Source: Nemertoderma westbladi
Taxonomy: Eukaryota; Xenacoelomorpha; Nemertodermatida; Nemertodermatidae
Assembly: GCA_032718475.1 (NCBI GenBank)
Contig: JAUCBJ010005828.1
Location: forward strand, 1-61,590
Reading direction: 5' to 3'
DNA length: 61,590 nt
Shown here: in pieces, positions 1 through 10,830 of the stretch
Numbering within the stretch: position 1 is the stretch's first letter
Layout of the letters: each line of letters begins with the position of its first letter
Made by a program: the position numbers and the translations under genes
Notes under the pieces: model-generated
Told to the model about the DNA's origin: nothing
Seen by the model: only the letters and a program-made list of their open reading frames with translations
Databases searched by the model: none

Positions 1-835
1 CACCTTATGAAATTTTCATTTTTTTGGATTTAAAAATGTTCTTCGATAATTTTTTCACCTACAGCCCAAATTTCGTAGGATTTTATTGGATGATTACAAA
101 AATACAGCGGGGGGGCCGAATCGACCCCCCGCCAGTGCTGCTAATGGTCTAAACACCCCAGTGGTAATAGGGTTAATGGAACGTACCTTATAAGACCGAG
201 CTACAATAACCCCATAGCCAAGTCATCCAGGAGGCAAAGCAAACCAGTAACCTTAAAAATTCAATATACAAGTAGTGGACATAATCCCATTGAGTAAGCA
301 GCATAGGCCTACCCTATAAATCTCAGACAGACCCTGTGATAAAATGTGATATAACTTACTTAATGTTAATAAACCTCATAACCAACCCCCACCCCTTGTA
401 TTTCCATTAATATATTGTTACACGATATGGCACTACAAACACTTAGCCAGACCACTACGTCCTAATAGACATCCTTTATAACTCTGAACTATAGTATTAT
501 TAAACCATAGTTATTCAGACCCCCCCCCCCCTCTCTCTCTCTCCCCACCACCACCAAATTCCTTGCTCCCACTAATGCTATATTTAATTTTTTAACAGGA
601 ATCCAAGTAATGCAACAACTTATGAAAACATATGATATGATTTCTTTTGCAGCCATCCATTCTGGCCAATCATTTATTATTATCTTTATAACTTTCACAA
701 ACACAATGACAGGTCGACTGTGTGCAACCTTGTCGGATTCTGGAATGATTATTCTCCCCGATAAGATGATCTCTGGATCTCTAATTCCTACGAATTAGGG
801 AACCGTTAATTATGAATGAATGAATGAATGTGGTC
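1..835. other. Non-coding spacer with C-run and CT tract
   Basis: I see no gene in this stretch. It is AT-rich and holds a run of C followed by a CT microsatellite and CCA triplets near 519-556, and a short GAATGAAT repeat near 815-830. The short open frames here have no recognisable domain and overlap one another on opposite strands. Confidence 0.6.
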
Positions 836-840
836 AAGCT

Positions 841-945
841 TCCATTAACATTAAATACAGTATTCGGTCTTGGTAGCATTTACATGTAATCCAATCGCCC
901 TAGCAGCCCTCTCCACTTTATTCAGTAAAGTTGTGCATCTGACAG
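841..945 (-). pseudogene. RTE-clade retrotransposon scrap
   Basis: About 105 bp that match, with substitutions and small indels, the reverse-transcriptase segment at about 7341-7450. Shared words on the plus strand include the start TCCATTAACATTAAA, then TTCGGTCTTGGTAGCATTTA and CCACTTTATT. The sense strand of the element is minus, as at 6.75-7.77 kb. Too short to encode anything. Its value is in showing that the family is dispersed in this locus. Confidence 0.7.
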
Positions 946-1398
946 TTTCAGATTGATTGTAAAACATTACTTTACTTTAATACGTATAATGCTCAATGTG
1001 GAGCGGGATTGGACAACAAGAATAGCTTATATCAGTGCTTTCGTCATTGCAAATAATTACATAATATACCAGCACCATTGACAGAATATAAATCATGCAC
1101 AATAATCGTTTATAATATTTGAGTACAAATAATTAATTGGACCAGTATTCATACACACTTCACATACGAATATTTAAACATACGCAACACTCATACGCAA
1201 CAACATACCCACCTAAACACACAACTCAGGCGGCCAGACACAAACCAAGAGACCCCACCCTGCACCTACCGACACACAACGCGAATACTGACAGGCCCAT
1301 CGTTTCCGCAGTGAGCTTCTGCTCTTGCAAGGATATTGGCCGAATCGATAAAACCGTTATAATTTATTAAATACTGGCGCCCTTGTTACCGTTGTATA

Positions 1399-1690
1399 CA
1401 TAATTCAAATTAAATAAAGTGATAGAGCTGACCTTTCGGTAACGTTGAAAATTGATAGGTAAGGTATATTTCGGCCACAGGCCTTTATTCAACCTTCTAA
1501 CACAATGTCTGACTGCTGACACAACTGTAAAACCTACCCCTAATTCTAATTTTAAATTTTACAGTTGTGTCAGCAGTCAGACATTGTGTTAAAAGGTTGA
1601 ATAAAGGCCTGTGGCCGAAATATACCTTACGTATCAATTTTCAACGTTACCGAAAGGTCAGCTCTATCACTTCATTTAATTTTAATTATG
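1399..1690. repeat. Foldback (hairpin) element, 134-bp arms
   Basis: The segment 1399-1532 is repeated as its reverse complement at 1557-1690, so the arms are the same length (134 nt) and are separated by only 24 nt. The arms differ at a handful of positions, for example AGGTAAGG against ACGTAAGG and CCTTCTAAC against CCTTTTAAC. Each arm contains a GGCCACAGGCC core next to TTTATTCAACC. There is no coding potential. This is the structure of a foldback MITE or the terminal arms of a non-autonomous DNA transposon. The superfamily is not identified. Confidence 0.85.
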
Positions 1691-1869
1691 TAAAACCGTA
1701 ATAAATCGGTAAAACATTAACACGCAGTATCAGTCTCTGGTACCATAGCCTAATGCTGTAATGCATACTTAGTACTGCTCGCTTTCATTCAGATCGAGAA
1801 ACAACCCCGGTAGACTGCCTCAACGATATTTTAATCGCTCACTAATATCCCAAATCCCTCCATCCGGAA

Positions 1870-2515
1870 TGCCCAACTGGAGGATGTTGGGTAGGCAATC
1901 CTCCACCGCCTGGACGACCTACACACAGGTCAAGATGAGCTGCGGAAGGAAATCAGGGAGGTCTGTGAGCTACAGGATGAGTTTAGATACGAACTCAAGG
2001 AGGCACATCAGACTATCGTATCTAATACTGCACACATTTCCAACCTAGAGTCTGATAATGCAGTCCTTAATAAGCACAATGAGGCACTTCCACGAAAGAA
2101 TACCTTGCTCCAAGTAGAAAATGAGGAGCTGCAGGTCTAATAACGCCGTCACAACATCCTGGTCCACAACCTACCGGAGCAGAACAACTCTGCCAATGAG
2201 AGGGCCAGTCTCATCGCAGATGTTCTTACTCCACTTAAATTGACAATCAACTACGTTGATGTCTTCCACCGATTGGGAAACACGGTCCGCCCTCCAAGCT
2301 CGGTTAATGGATCTAAACCTCCTAAATCCCTCACAATGATCATCCGGTTCTACGGGAACAGTCAGCGCATCTGCACTCTTCAGAATAAAAGAAACTCGCT
2401 AAGCCAATCGCGATCACTGAGCACCTCATTATGAGTCGAGTGCTACTCGTTAAATCTGTTAGCGAATCCATCCGCTGCACACCACCCAGTGAGAGAATGG
2501 GGAACAGAGTGATTT
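1870..2515 (+). pseudogene. LINE ORF1-like fragment (coiled coil plus RNA-binding region), broken
   Basis: Conceptual translation gives a heptad-like coiled-coil segment rich in E, L and K (about 1900-2137), then two in-frame stops at about 2139-2144. In the same frame follows RRHNILVHNLPEQ, then a segment ending DVFHRLGN, then a stretch in which MIIRFYGNSQR can be read. The order coiled coil, then (R)RNNI-hGLPE-like motif, then HRLG, then hI+F is that of ORF1 nucleic-acid-binding proteins of LINEs. It lies about 100 bp upstream of a same-strand reverse-transcriptase remnant, so both probably belong to one dead copy. The stops make it a pseudogene. Family assignment below 'LINE ORF1' is inference. 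Confidence 0.65.
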
Positions 2516-2589
2516 ACGAATCACAGCCAATATCCTATATCCAATATAATATTGCATACCAAGAAAGAATGTACTAGAATGAAGAATGT

Positions 2590-3650
2590 ACTATCCAACT
2601 AAGTAAAGTACAAATGTACGGTATTCGTGGCACGGCTTTTTCGCTATTTTCTGATTATCTCACCGACCATAGGCGGGAGTGTGTATCTATAGATAACATT
2701 ATATCCTCTCTCAGGTCTATTTCTTGTGGTATCCCACAAGGGTCGGTTCTTGGGCCAGTCCTTTTTCTTCTCTATATTAATAACTTACCGAACTGCACAG
2801 CACATCCTCCCACGCAACTATCTTTGCCGATGACACCACTCTCATGCGACTTAACCGCAATCTGACTCCTCGTATCGAGTCTATGAACTACGACCGACCC
2901 TAACCTGCACTATGACTGTCTATGTGACAACCGACTAAGTTAAACATTGATAAGACCGAATACTTCCTATTTAAAAGGTCCAGATTCCAATCTCAATCTC
3001 ATGGTCTATCCATTAATAGCCAACCAATAAAATTTACATCCGCATTTAAGTACCTAGGTTAATTATCGACAATAATTTAATGTTTTGCGACCCTATAAGC
3101 TACGTTCTAGAACCTGAGGACTTTACTATAAATTTCGTCATATTCTCAGCCCACAGATTTTATGGATGGTCTTTTACTCGTTAATATATCTTTAATATAT
3201 ATAATACATCTACTACGATCTCATTGTCTGGGGTGGTACCTACAATTCTATCACCCAACTTTTGCGAAAAAAACCAAATAAAATTCTACGTTATATTCCA
3301 TTTAGCCACTACCAGTCCTCAGCCTTTCCAATCTACCAACAACTACGTATACTACCTCTAGATCAACTTTTCCAATTCCAGATCCTCTCACTAATGTACG
3401 ATATTCATAGTAACCCCACCCATCCCCTCTTCTACTTGTTACTAAGGCATCTTCAGTGCATTCCTACAACACCCGCTCTGCCTCCGCTGGTCTGTACCAC
3501 CTGCCATATGTCCGTCTTATTGTCCGTCACCAGTCTGTATCTGTTCAAAGCCCTTTACTCTGGAACTCCTTGCCACAAAATATCCGCAGCAGCTCCAGTC
3601 TGAATATCTTTAAATCAAAACTTAAGAAGTACTTGCTCAAAATCTTTTAA
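2590..3650 (+). pseudogene. LINE reverse transcriptase remnant (CR1/Jockey-like)
   Basis: The frame at 2614-2865 reads YGIRGTAFSLFSDYLTDHRR and then GIPQGSVLGPVLFLLYINNL, the classic palm segment before the catalytic box. A frameshift near 2815 breaks it. In another frame the catalytic box follows as IFADDTTLM. At 3262-3650 the usual C-terminal region is present, again in two frames: HSYNTRS, then SPLLWNSLPQNIRSSSS and FKSKLKKYLL. Several frameshifts and stops mean it is dead. Downstream to about 4043 is a likely 3' UTR. The layout resembles the larger LINE at 10.8-13.1 kb but the two are divergent. Confidence 0.85.
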
Positions 3651-4043
3651 TACCACAAGATACTGCCATAGATTTCATTTCAGATCAGTATTTCCCACCA
3701 AACTCGATTTTAGAATTATTTATACAAACCAGTAATAATATATTCACTCAAAACAGCTGATTTTACATACCTTTGCCTTTGCTAATTATATTTTAATATT
3801 TGACATTTATGCTGCCACAATTTCAGTCAACACCAGTTATACTACGACTCAGTCATGCGCTCTAAAATAAATATAAACATAACTCTTCCTCCTCCTCGGC
3901 ATGTGGGTGTTCCGAAGCCGAACTAGCGATTTGCTATAGCAGAGGACCACCCACACAGTACCCAGCAGATTACTACAGTCTGCTGTGCAATTATTCTTGT
4001 AATATTTCGTTTTGATTGAGGAATAATAAATTCAAATTTAATT
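3651..4043 (+). other. Probable 3' UTR and tail of the LINE remnant
   Basis: No open frame of note. The stretch ends in an AATAATAAATTCAAATTTAA tail near 4021-4040, the kind of A/T-rich reiterated 3' end many LINEs carry. A short stem, CAGCAGATTA with TCTGCTG, lies at about 3963-3985. Assignment to the upstream RT remnant rests on position and strand only. Confidence 0.4.
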
Positions 4044-4047
4044 TCTG

Positions 4048-4311
4048 ATAGCGCATGGTGATGTCATCCGCAAAGTCGGTGTCTGTGACGGTAGTCGCTG
4101 GATATCTGCTACTTTGGCGTTCTTGTCTGATACTTGTAGTATGAATCCCAGTTCTTTACCCTTTGTGGCAGTCTTCATTGCGTAATACAATACAATTATG
4201 AATAGTAATGGCGCCAATGTGTCACCTTGCAGTACGCCAGCCAATATTGACAAGAACTCAGTTGCACCATTTGGTAGAGTATCTGAACTTCTGTGTCACA
4301 ATATTGTTTGT
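4048..4311 (-). pseudogene. RTE-clade reverse transcriptase fragment
   Basis: The minus-strand translation begins ILAGVLQGDTLAPLLFIIVL and continues with TATKGKELGFILQ. This is the QGD-x-LAP palm motif typical of RTE-clade elements. It aligns in order with the better preserved copy at 7118-7766 (ADILQGDTLAPLLFVI, then TATKGEDLGFTLQ). Frame breaks follow. It abuts the tail of the preceding LINE, which suggests nested or sequential insertion. Confidence 0.8.
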
Positions 4312-4824
4312 AATATCATTTATGTTGGATAATATATTACAGAATCTATATTTGCATTCGGGGAGAAAAACAATAATAAAGGATATGAGATAGCAATATA
4401 GCATGTGGTTACAGGCAATTGAGTGATGATGTACGACTTATATGATGATGAAGTTTGAGATGTGGATGTAAGTCAATGTAAGAATACGTGGAGTCATGGG
4501 ACTAATTAACGTTTAGATACGGACGGCTTTACATGGGTACAACGGCCAAGGGGCGTGCAATTTGTAGATAGGTATTGTTATCGTGTTGGAAGTATGGAGG
4601 TTAGCTACTTTAGTTTATTGACTGCCTTGGTTAACCTACAGTAGTAAAATTGATAATAATAATAATAATAAATGCAAAATGAATAACCGGTAACACATGC
4701 AAATACCACAAGCAACTGGTAATGGCCTGTCCTAGATAAAATAATTATTCTAAATGATATGATATTAGGAAACAATAAGCTATTGTTTACACTTATTGTT
4801 TGCTGGGCTAGGGTTGCTGGGCTT

Positions 4825-5072
4825 GGGGGACTGGACGCAATTAAAATTAATCCTTCTCTAGGGGAAATTCGACGCAAATAACAGCTGATTACTCTCAAAA
4901 ATAAAACTGTGTACTCTCAAAAATAAAACTGTGACCTGTTCTATTGTGTTTAGTTTATTGTTTTGATTAAAATAACGTGCCACTGTAACCTGTTCCTTTC
5001 CCTAAATTGAGAATTTAACATAGAGGCGGGATATTAATTCGCCAAGATGGGATTTGCGTCCAGTTACCCCCC
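4825..5072. mobile_element. MITE with GGGGGACTGGACGCAA inverted termini
   Basis: The left end GGGGGACTGGACGCAA (4825-4840) is mirrored by TTGCGTCCAGTTACCCCCC at 5054-5072. The 248-bp body has no ORF. It includes AACAGCTGATTACTCTCAAA, a near-repeated CTGTGACCTGTTC / CTGTAACCTGTTC pair and GGCGGGATATTAATTCGCCA. Closely related copies occur at 58788-59030 (nearly full length), 45814-45990 and 46477-46640 (partial), and the left end of another at 61528-61590. Because the body is shared and the termini are inverted repeats, this is a non-autonomous DNA transposon family. The superfamily is not identified. Confidence 0.85.
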
Positions 5073-6750
5073 TGTCTCAGACGTTCAGGCATACTATCAA
5101 TCAACTTTTAAAATGCAACTTTGTTAATAATGTTCTGTGTGTTTATCACTAAAAAACTTTATTATTGGTGTTTCGGATGAATGAGAGGATTAATATAATT
5201 ATAACTTTCGTTGGGCACAGTTCAAAACAGGAAGATTCTATTTATTCGATCAATGGGTGTAAAATCTACACCGACAACCGACTGCCGACAAATATGAAAC
5301 TGTAACCTGTTCTAATGATCATCGTTTATAGTTTTGGTTAGAATTACATTCCATTGTAACCTGTCAATTGAAAATTAACAATTAACATTAATAGCGTCAA
5401 TAATGGTTGTCGCATGTCGGAATAGCGTTTTCACTCATGGAAAATAATTAATTATTAACACTACCGGTACTGCATGTGAACAGAAAGTTAAATTTTGTAA
5501 TAACAATAAGTAAACAACAAGTAAATAAATATGTAAAAAGTTGTAAAGTGTAAAAAAAAGTTGTCTCTTATTGTATAAAATATGTCATAAGTATTAATTA
5601 CAAATGCATGATGAAATAAAAAATATATCAAAACATTCAGTTAACAGTTCACAGTTAACATTATTCACTCAATAGCACTTCAAGAGCTTGATGCAAGAAT
5701 TTGCAAGAAACAGCAACAGAAAACAGAAACAGCACTTATCTACACCCAAAATAATCAGCTGAATGGGTCACTATTGCGGATGTGATCCAGCAAGCTGCAC
5801 ACAGCGATGACATGCAGCTCAGACTGGACTTGACCACACTATCTCATCCAGTGATATGGTGGGGTTCTTGAACACCAGCCTGTCTCTCTAGACATGCTGG
5901 TGTTTGTCTATCTGGACAATAGTCTGAACCTTGTCCATTGAAGCCTATGCCACTCTTGAATATCCAAGCGTGACGAGTACATACAGAATAGGAGGATTAA
6001 GTTCAGGGTTCAAAGAACAGTGCAGTGTACGACGCGTCGATTTTGTGTTTTCTGTTGTGCAGCGGGAAATATTACTCCTATCAGTTTTTATATGGCAAAT
6101 GTGACTATTAATAATAATTGAATCAGAGGCTCGCCCCATTGGTATTCCCAAACTTCTCGAGAGATCAAAAGCGTACAGTAAAGGGACATGGAGCTTGGGG
6201 TTTCAACGCCGATGGTGGATTTCAACATGGAGAAGTACTGGCTGGTGATTGGAGACATATTCCCGCCAATCCAAGTCTCGCAGGGATATAAAGTTGCTGA
6301 GGTAACAGTACTAATAATTTCACCCATACCGGACAAGGGCAATGTTTGTACAGGAATGCGTGAAATTTTGACATATGTTTCAATTTCTCCCTTGTTTGTG
6401 ACTTGATGGCATTATTTATTCCACCGTCTTGACAAATACATGAACCTAAATATACATCTCCTCACAGTTTGAAACAACCAATGAAGATCCTTGGTCATTC
6501 TCAGGAATATCGCATTTGTCTTAATGTGAGCCATTTACCACAATGAATTTAGTCTTTTTAGTGTTTATTTTCATATTAGTATCATCACAGAATTCGAGAA
6601 GAATTTGTAATTGTTCTAGTGCATGTTCAAATGGCTTCCTGACCAATAGGGCAGAGTCATCCATAAGGAGAAGACTGGAGAGTCTTCAAGAAACTGTCTC
6701 AATGCACTGTTTCAAACGGACCACTACTACTACTACTAGGTCGATCGAAC
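5073..6750. other. Non-coding spacer, one possible decayed MITE
   Basis: No convincing gene. At 5271-5420 a degenerate relative of the 4825-5072 MITE core can be read (AAACTGTAACCTGTTC, then TTTTGGTTAGAATTACATTC). It is bounded by CCGACAACCGACTGCCGACA on the left and a loosely inverted TTGTCGCATGTCGG on the right. The rest, including the short overlapping frames at 5.9-6.8 kb, shows no domain I recognise. Confidence 0.45.
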
Positions 6751-7770
6751 TCAGACAGTGGAAATGAGATCCTTCCTGGCTTCCCAATTCTCCATAGTTG
6801 TTGCAATTTCGTTTCTCCCAAATTCAGTATCCCTTTCGAGTAGATTTATATATGTTATGGCCAGTTGTCCACGACTACGCTTTCCATGAGTTGGTTGCCA
6901 GATAAGTAGATCTGGTATGACCTCGTCTTTACTTCGCCAGCAGTGCCCACTGAATCTTAATCTGCGTTCAAGGAGGGTGGTTGATACAGGTGGTATTGTA
7001 CCATAAAGCTCGGCATTTGTCATGTGTTGTCTCCAGCTGATGTTTAGGGCTGCCCTTAGTAGTCTTGTGTAGCAACCATCAATTCGTTGTTCAAGTGATT
7101 TAGTCAGTGTCCAGGTCTCAACCCCCATATAAAAATACACTTTCCACTGTGGCTTTAAAGAACTTAGTCTTCAGGTGCCTGGAGAGATCTGATTTCCAGA
7201 TGGTATCCATTTTTGATTGAGCTACCCAAGCCTTTGCTTTCCTAACTTCCATGTCTTTGCTACTCTCTATCCATGATCCAAGGTACTGGAAGTCATCGAC
7301 CTTCCTTAGTTGATTATTATCAATGGTTGTCAAGTTTCCATTAACATTAAACGTCATGAATTCGGTCTTGGTAGCATTTATATGCAATCCAACCTCATTA
7401 GCAGCCCTGTCCACTTTATTTAGTAGAAGCTGTGCATCTGCTAGCATATTAGAGAGCAGGGTGATGTCATCCACAAAGTCGGTGTCTGTGATTGTAGTTG
7501 CCAGATATCTACTACTTCTGCATTCTTGAAGTGTGAATCCCAGATCTTCACCCTTTGTGGCCGTCCTCATTGCGTAATCCATTGCGTAACCCAATTACAA
7601 ATAGTAATGGTGCTAATGTGTCACCTTGCAGTATGTCAGCCAGGATTGAGAAAAACCCAGTTTCACCATCTGGTGGGAGTACCTGTGCTTTTGTGTCACA
7701 ATATAACAATCCAATGCCAGCAACAATTACTTCTGGTATTCCATAAGCTCTTAGGATTTCAAACATATAA
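6751..7770 (-). pseudogene. RTE-clade retrotransposon, RT and C-terminal region, frameshifted
   Basis: Read from 7766 leftward, three overlapping frames together give the RT palm and the C-terminal part of an RTE-type polymerase. The first gives ILRAYGIPEVIVAGIGLLY and ILQGDTLAPLLFVI. The second gives DTDFVDDITLLSN (the catalytic FADD box, here FVDD), VDDFQYLGSWI, the KAKAWVAQSKMDTIWKS segment, and FLYG. The last gives VETWTLTKSLEQRIDGCYTR, RLRFSGHC and LLIWQPTHGKRSRGQ. At least two frameshifts (near 7570 and 7130) break it. The 5' endonuclease half is absent. It is a different subfamily from the 18.2-20.8 kb element: WQPTHGKRSRGQ here, WQPHGVNKHGGQ there. Confidence 0.88.
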
Positions 7771-8018
7771 TATGCATACCAATATATGGTGTATCATTAT
7801 AAGTTTGTCTATTGATGTTATTATCTATAGGGGTTTCCACGTCACTGGTAGTGTATATGCGTTTAGGCTCCACACCTTGCGCATTATTAGATTCAGACCT
7901 AAGAGGTTTAAATACAGTTACAGGAGGTGGTATACCTTTCTGTATTAATTGATCTATGGTTTTTCCTTGGTTTGGGATAACTCTGAAATTATCTTACTCA
8001 TCTCCCTTCGCCCCTACT

Positions 8019-9886
8019 CTATCCACTTGGCCGATTCCTTGGTCTGTGCCGACAGTGTTGCGTCGAGTGGTTGAGTCTGCGAGGCAATGGGAGACAATTA
8101 ATGTCCAAAGGATATTCTTTGCCCCACTTTTGTACTAGAAATAGGATTCTGCTACTCGTCAGGGGCGGATTAGTTTTCTCCAAAGGAAATTTCGAATCAG
8201 GTTCTAATATTAAGGGAGTCTCAGCTATTGGTGTAGAACTAATGACAGACCTATTTAATTTGGGCTCATCTAAGATGGTGGGAAACCTACCAGACTGAAT
8301 ATTTAAGGGTGTTAAATCACCAGACTTTAAATCAGGGTTGGCCAAGTCTCTTCTCACAGGTGGGGGTAAGTTAGGCAACTTGCGTCCTATTGGGGCCCGT
8401 CTGCATCCGTTCTAGTTGGATTTATAGGCCTAACTCGATGCCTAACCCTGATGAGGTAATGAATCCATATATTTAGGAGTTGCCCAGTTTCTGATTTTTG
8501 TTTTGGCTTCTTCTACTTGCTTTCTTCGTAGTTCCTGTTGTTCTTTAATAGTCTCTAGTTCCAATTTGGATAATGCTTCGGCGGTCTTTCTTGTTCTTTC
8601 GGCTTTCGTTGCTGCTGCTTTTCTTTCCACTTCAGCTTCTGCTGCCTTTCTTTCACCTTCCGCTGCTGCCTTTCTTTCGGTTCCGCTGCTGCCTTTCTTT
8701 TGCTTTCGGCTTCAGCTTCTGCTGCTTTTCTTTCTGCTTCTATCACTCTTTTTGTCTTTTCTAGGGCGATGAGGTCATTCTCAGTGATCTTGGCTTGTTC
8801 TGCCGCTTCCATCTCGGCATCCAGTTCATCCAAAATGAGGTTGGCTCCTTCACTCCTCGGGTCTAGACCAGCTAGACGTCGCCTCAATTCCTTATCTCCT
8901 ATGAATCTTTGATAATCAGATAAGTATATGTCTATAGCGTCGTTCTTAGGTGGTGCTTCGGGTGATTCTTCCTCTTCACCACACAAAAAGACAGCATCTA
9001 TTGATTCTCCATAAGCGAGTTTGATGTCCCTTGAACACGATCACTTACACATTGGAACAAGGTTTTTACTGCTACTTGTAGAGATGTACCCTGACTCCTC
9101 ATTGACGCTTCCTCAAAAGCCAACAAAATCAGCCGAATTCTCAATATACATTCACATACTTGATACAACAACTGACCTTGTTCTCTTTGATCTAGGTGAC
9201 CTCTGAACAACTGGATCTCCAGTCTCCCTATTGAATTGAAAAATCCTTGGACGTATCCAGATGTGGAGCACTACCATACAGCTTGATCTTGAGTGTCCCT
9301 TGCCACCTTCAACTGATGAAGTTCACTCCAGGGGGCATCGTATAGCCTGAAAGGTCTTCCAGGTCATGGAAAATTCCATTGGGTTTCCACAATTCCTTCT
9401 AATTCTTCATGCTGATAACCCGCGTAACTCTCCTTACTTGAGCGGCCATTATGTGTCAAATCAGCCAGATGCTCCACTATGGCTGGAAGGATTTGTATCA
9501 ATACTCCACTAGGAAGAATAAAGAGTGGGTTTGGGTTGGAATTATCCATCATATACTCCCTGACAGGCCACTGAGGGTGCCAACTCTTATGTGCTAGTAC
9601 TGTGACCACTAGGGTCTTTCTAGTGGCTGTCCTAAGCTGTCAGTTCAGGTTGATCTGAATTCGCAGCTGCTTGGTGTCGTTTTACCTGGGCCCTAGTACC
9701 TATAATTGACCTATGTTGGTCTACTAACTTAGGTTCAATAATGGTAATCACCATTATTAGAGGGATTTTTCTTACTGTAGGCAGGGTCTTAGCTCTCGCC
9801 TCAATGCTCTTTACTGAGCCGCTATCAGGGTCACAGACTCTCTGGTCTAATATGCTGACAGACAATATAGGTTTAGGACTAGACAT
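8019..9886 (-). pseudogene. Decayed coding region with a long charged coiled coil, unidentified
   Basis: Several minus-strand frames run on from one another between 9886 and 8019. The clearest (8986-8555) begins near an acidic stretch (GEEEESPEAPP) and then reads LSDYQRFIGDKELRRRLAGL. It then enters a K/E/A/R/Q-rich coiled coil that slips frame near 8650 and resumes as KLELETIKEQQELRRKQVEE and WATPKYMDSLPH. Upstream, 9250-9000 gives RLEIQLFRGHLDQREQGQLL, and 9609-9364 gives VLAHKSWHPQWPVREYMM. The arrangement could be the gag-like part of a retroelement or a dead host gene. I do not recognise the family and assign no function. The direct AE/KA-type repeats in the coiled coil probably explain the slippage. 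Confidence 0.4.
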
Positions 9887-10451
9887 ATTAAGGACTTAGA
9901 AACTATTTGCCTATTAATATTACATCAATACAGCAGTACATCTGATATTAACCAGTATTAAAACTGTTAGTCCTATAGGTACAATATTTTATTGTTACAC
10001 ACTTTGATATAGATAGATCACAGTTTATCAAAAACCGGTTTACAGTACACTATGTAAATAGTAGGCATATATATATAACCATTATTACAGAAGACCAATA
10101 TGAATCACGGAGTACCGGTATATGTGATCTGCCTAAATTATATAAATAAATAATAAGCTAACTGTATATACTCGTATTACCAATAATTTAATAATCGCAG
10201 ATTATATCAGATCACAGCAATTATTTCCTTTACTATATTGCAGTGATTAAGCAATAGACTTAGTGTATATTGAAAGACCTAGATCTGTAGATGTTATATA
10301 ACATGCCTATAAGGTTAATAAATTGAAATAAATTATTTATTTATTTATATATAATTATATATATATATACCCCACCCGCAGTGGATTTAGTCAATATTGA
10401 ATTTTTGAAATAGATGTTATTATTTCTGAGGTCAGAGGTTACAATAATGAT

Positions 10452-10454
<3 letters not shown>
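9887..10454. other. AT-rich spacer
   Basis: No gene seen. Strongly AT-rich, with TATA-type dinucleotide runs near 10070 and 10350-10370. No inverted repeat or coding frame is evident. Confidence 0.5.
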
Positions 10455-10532
<78 letters not shown>

Positions 10533-10660
10533 ATAATAAGGCACGGTTTAGCGGCCCGCCCAAGCCTTTAATATTCGTTGTATAATGTTTAGTGAATAAT
10601 TATAACATGCAATTAATATAAAAAAAAAAAAAAAACTACACCCCCCCCCCCCCCCCCCCC
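10455..10660. repeat. Homopolymer cluster: T74, A16, C20
   Basis: Within about 205 bp there is an uninterrupted run of 74 T (10455-10528), a run of 16 A (10620-10635) and a run of 20 C (10641-10660), the last two separated by CTACA. The T run read on the minus strand is a poly(A) tract and could be the tail of a retroposed sequence. The C run lies just beyond the 3' side of the minus-strand LINE that ends at 10831. Run lengths of this size are poorly determined by most sequencing methods. Confidence 0.9.
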
Positions 10661-10830
10661 TGGTACCAACGTGCTAGTTAAGGTGCCGGAAGCAAGCTTA
10701 TTTGGCACTTAAAAAGCTTATAAAATAATAAAGTTATGTCTCATTGGTATTTTGGTATTACACTGTTCGGCAGTCTTTGTTTATTCCTTATTGAACAATA
10801 TCTATGCTTATGTACAGTAGATACTGTATT

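Noticed and set aside
8503-8912. Plus-strand open frames rich in S, F, L and A
   Set aside because: They are the antisense of the K/E/A-rich coiled-coil region and show no conserved feature.
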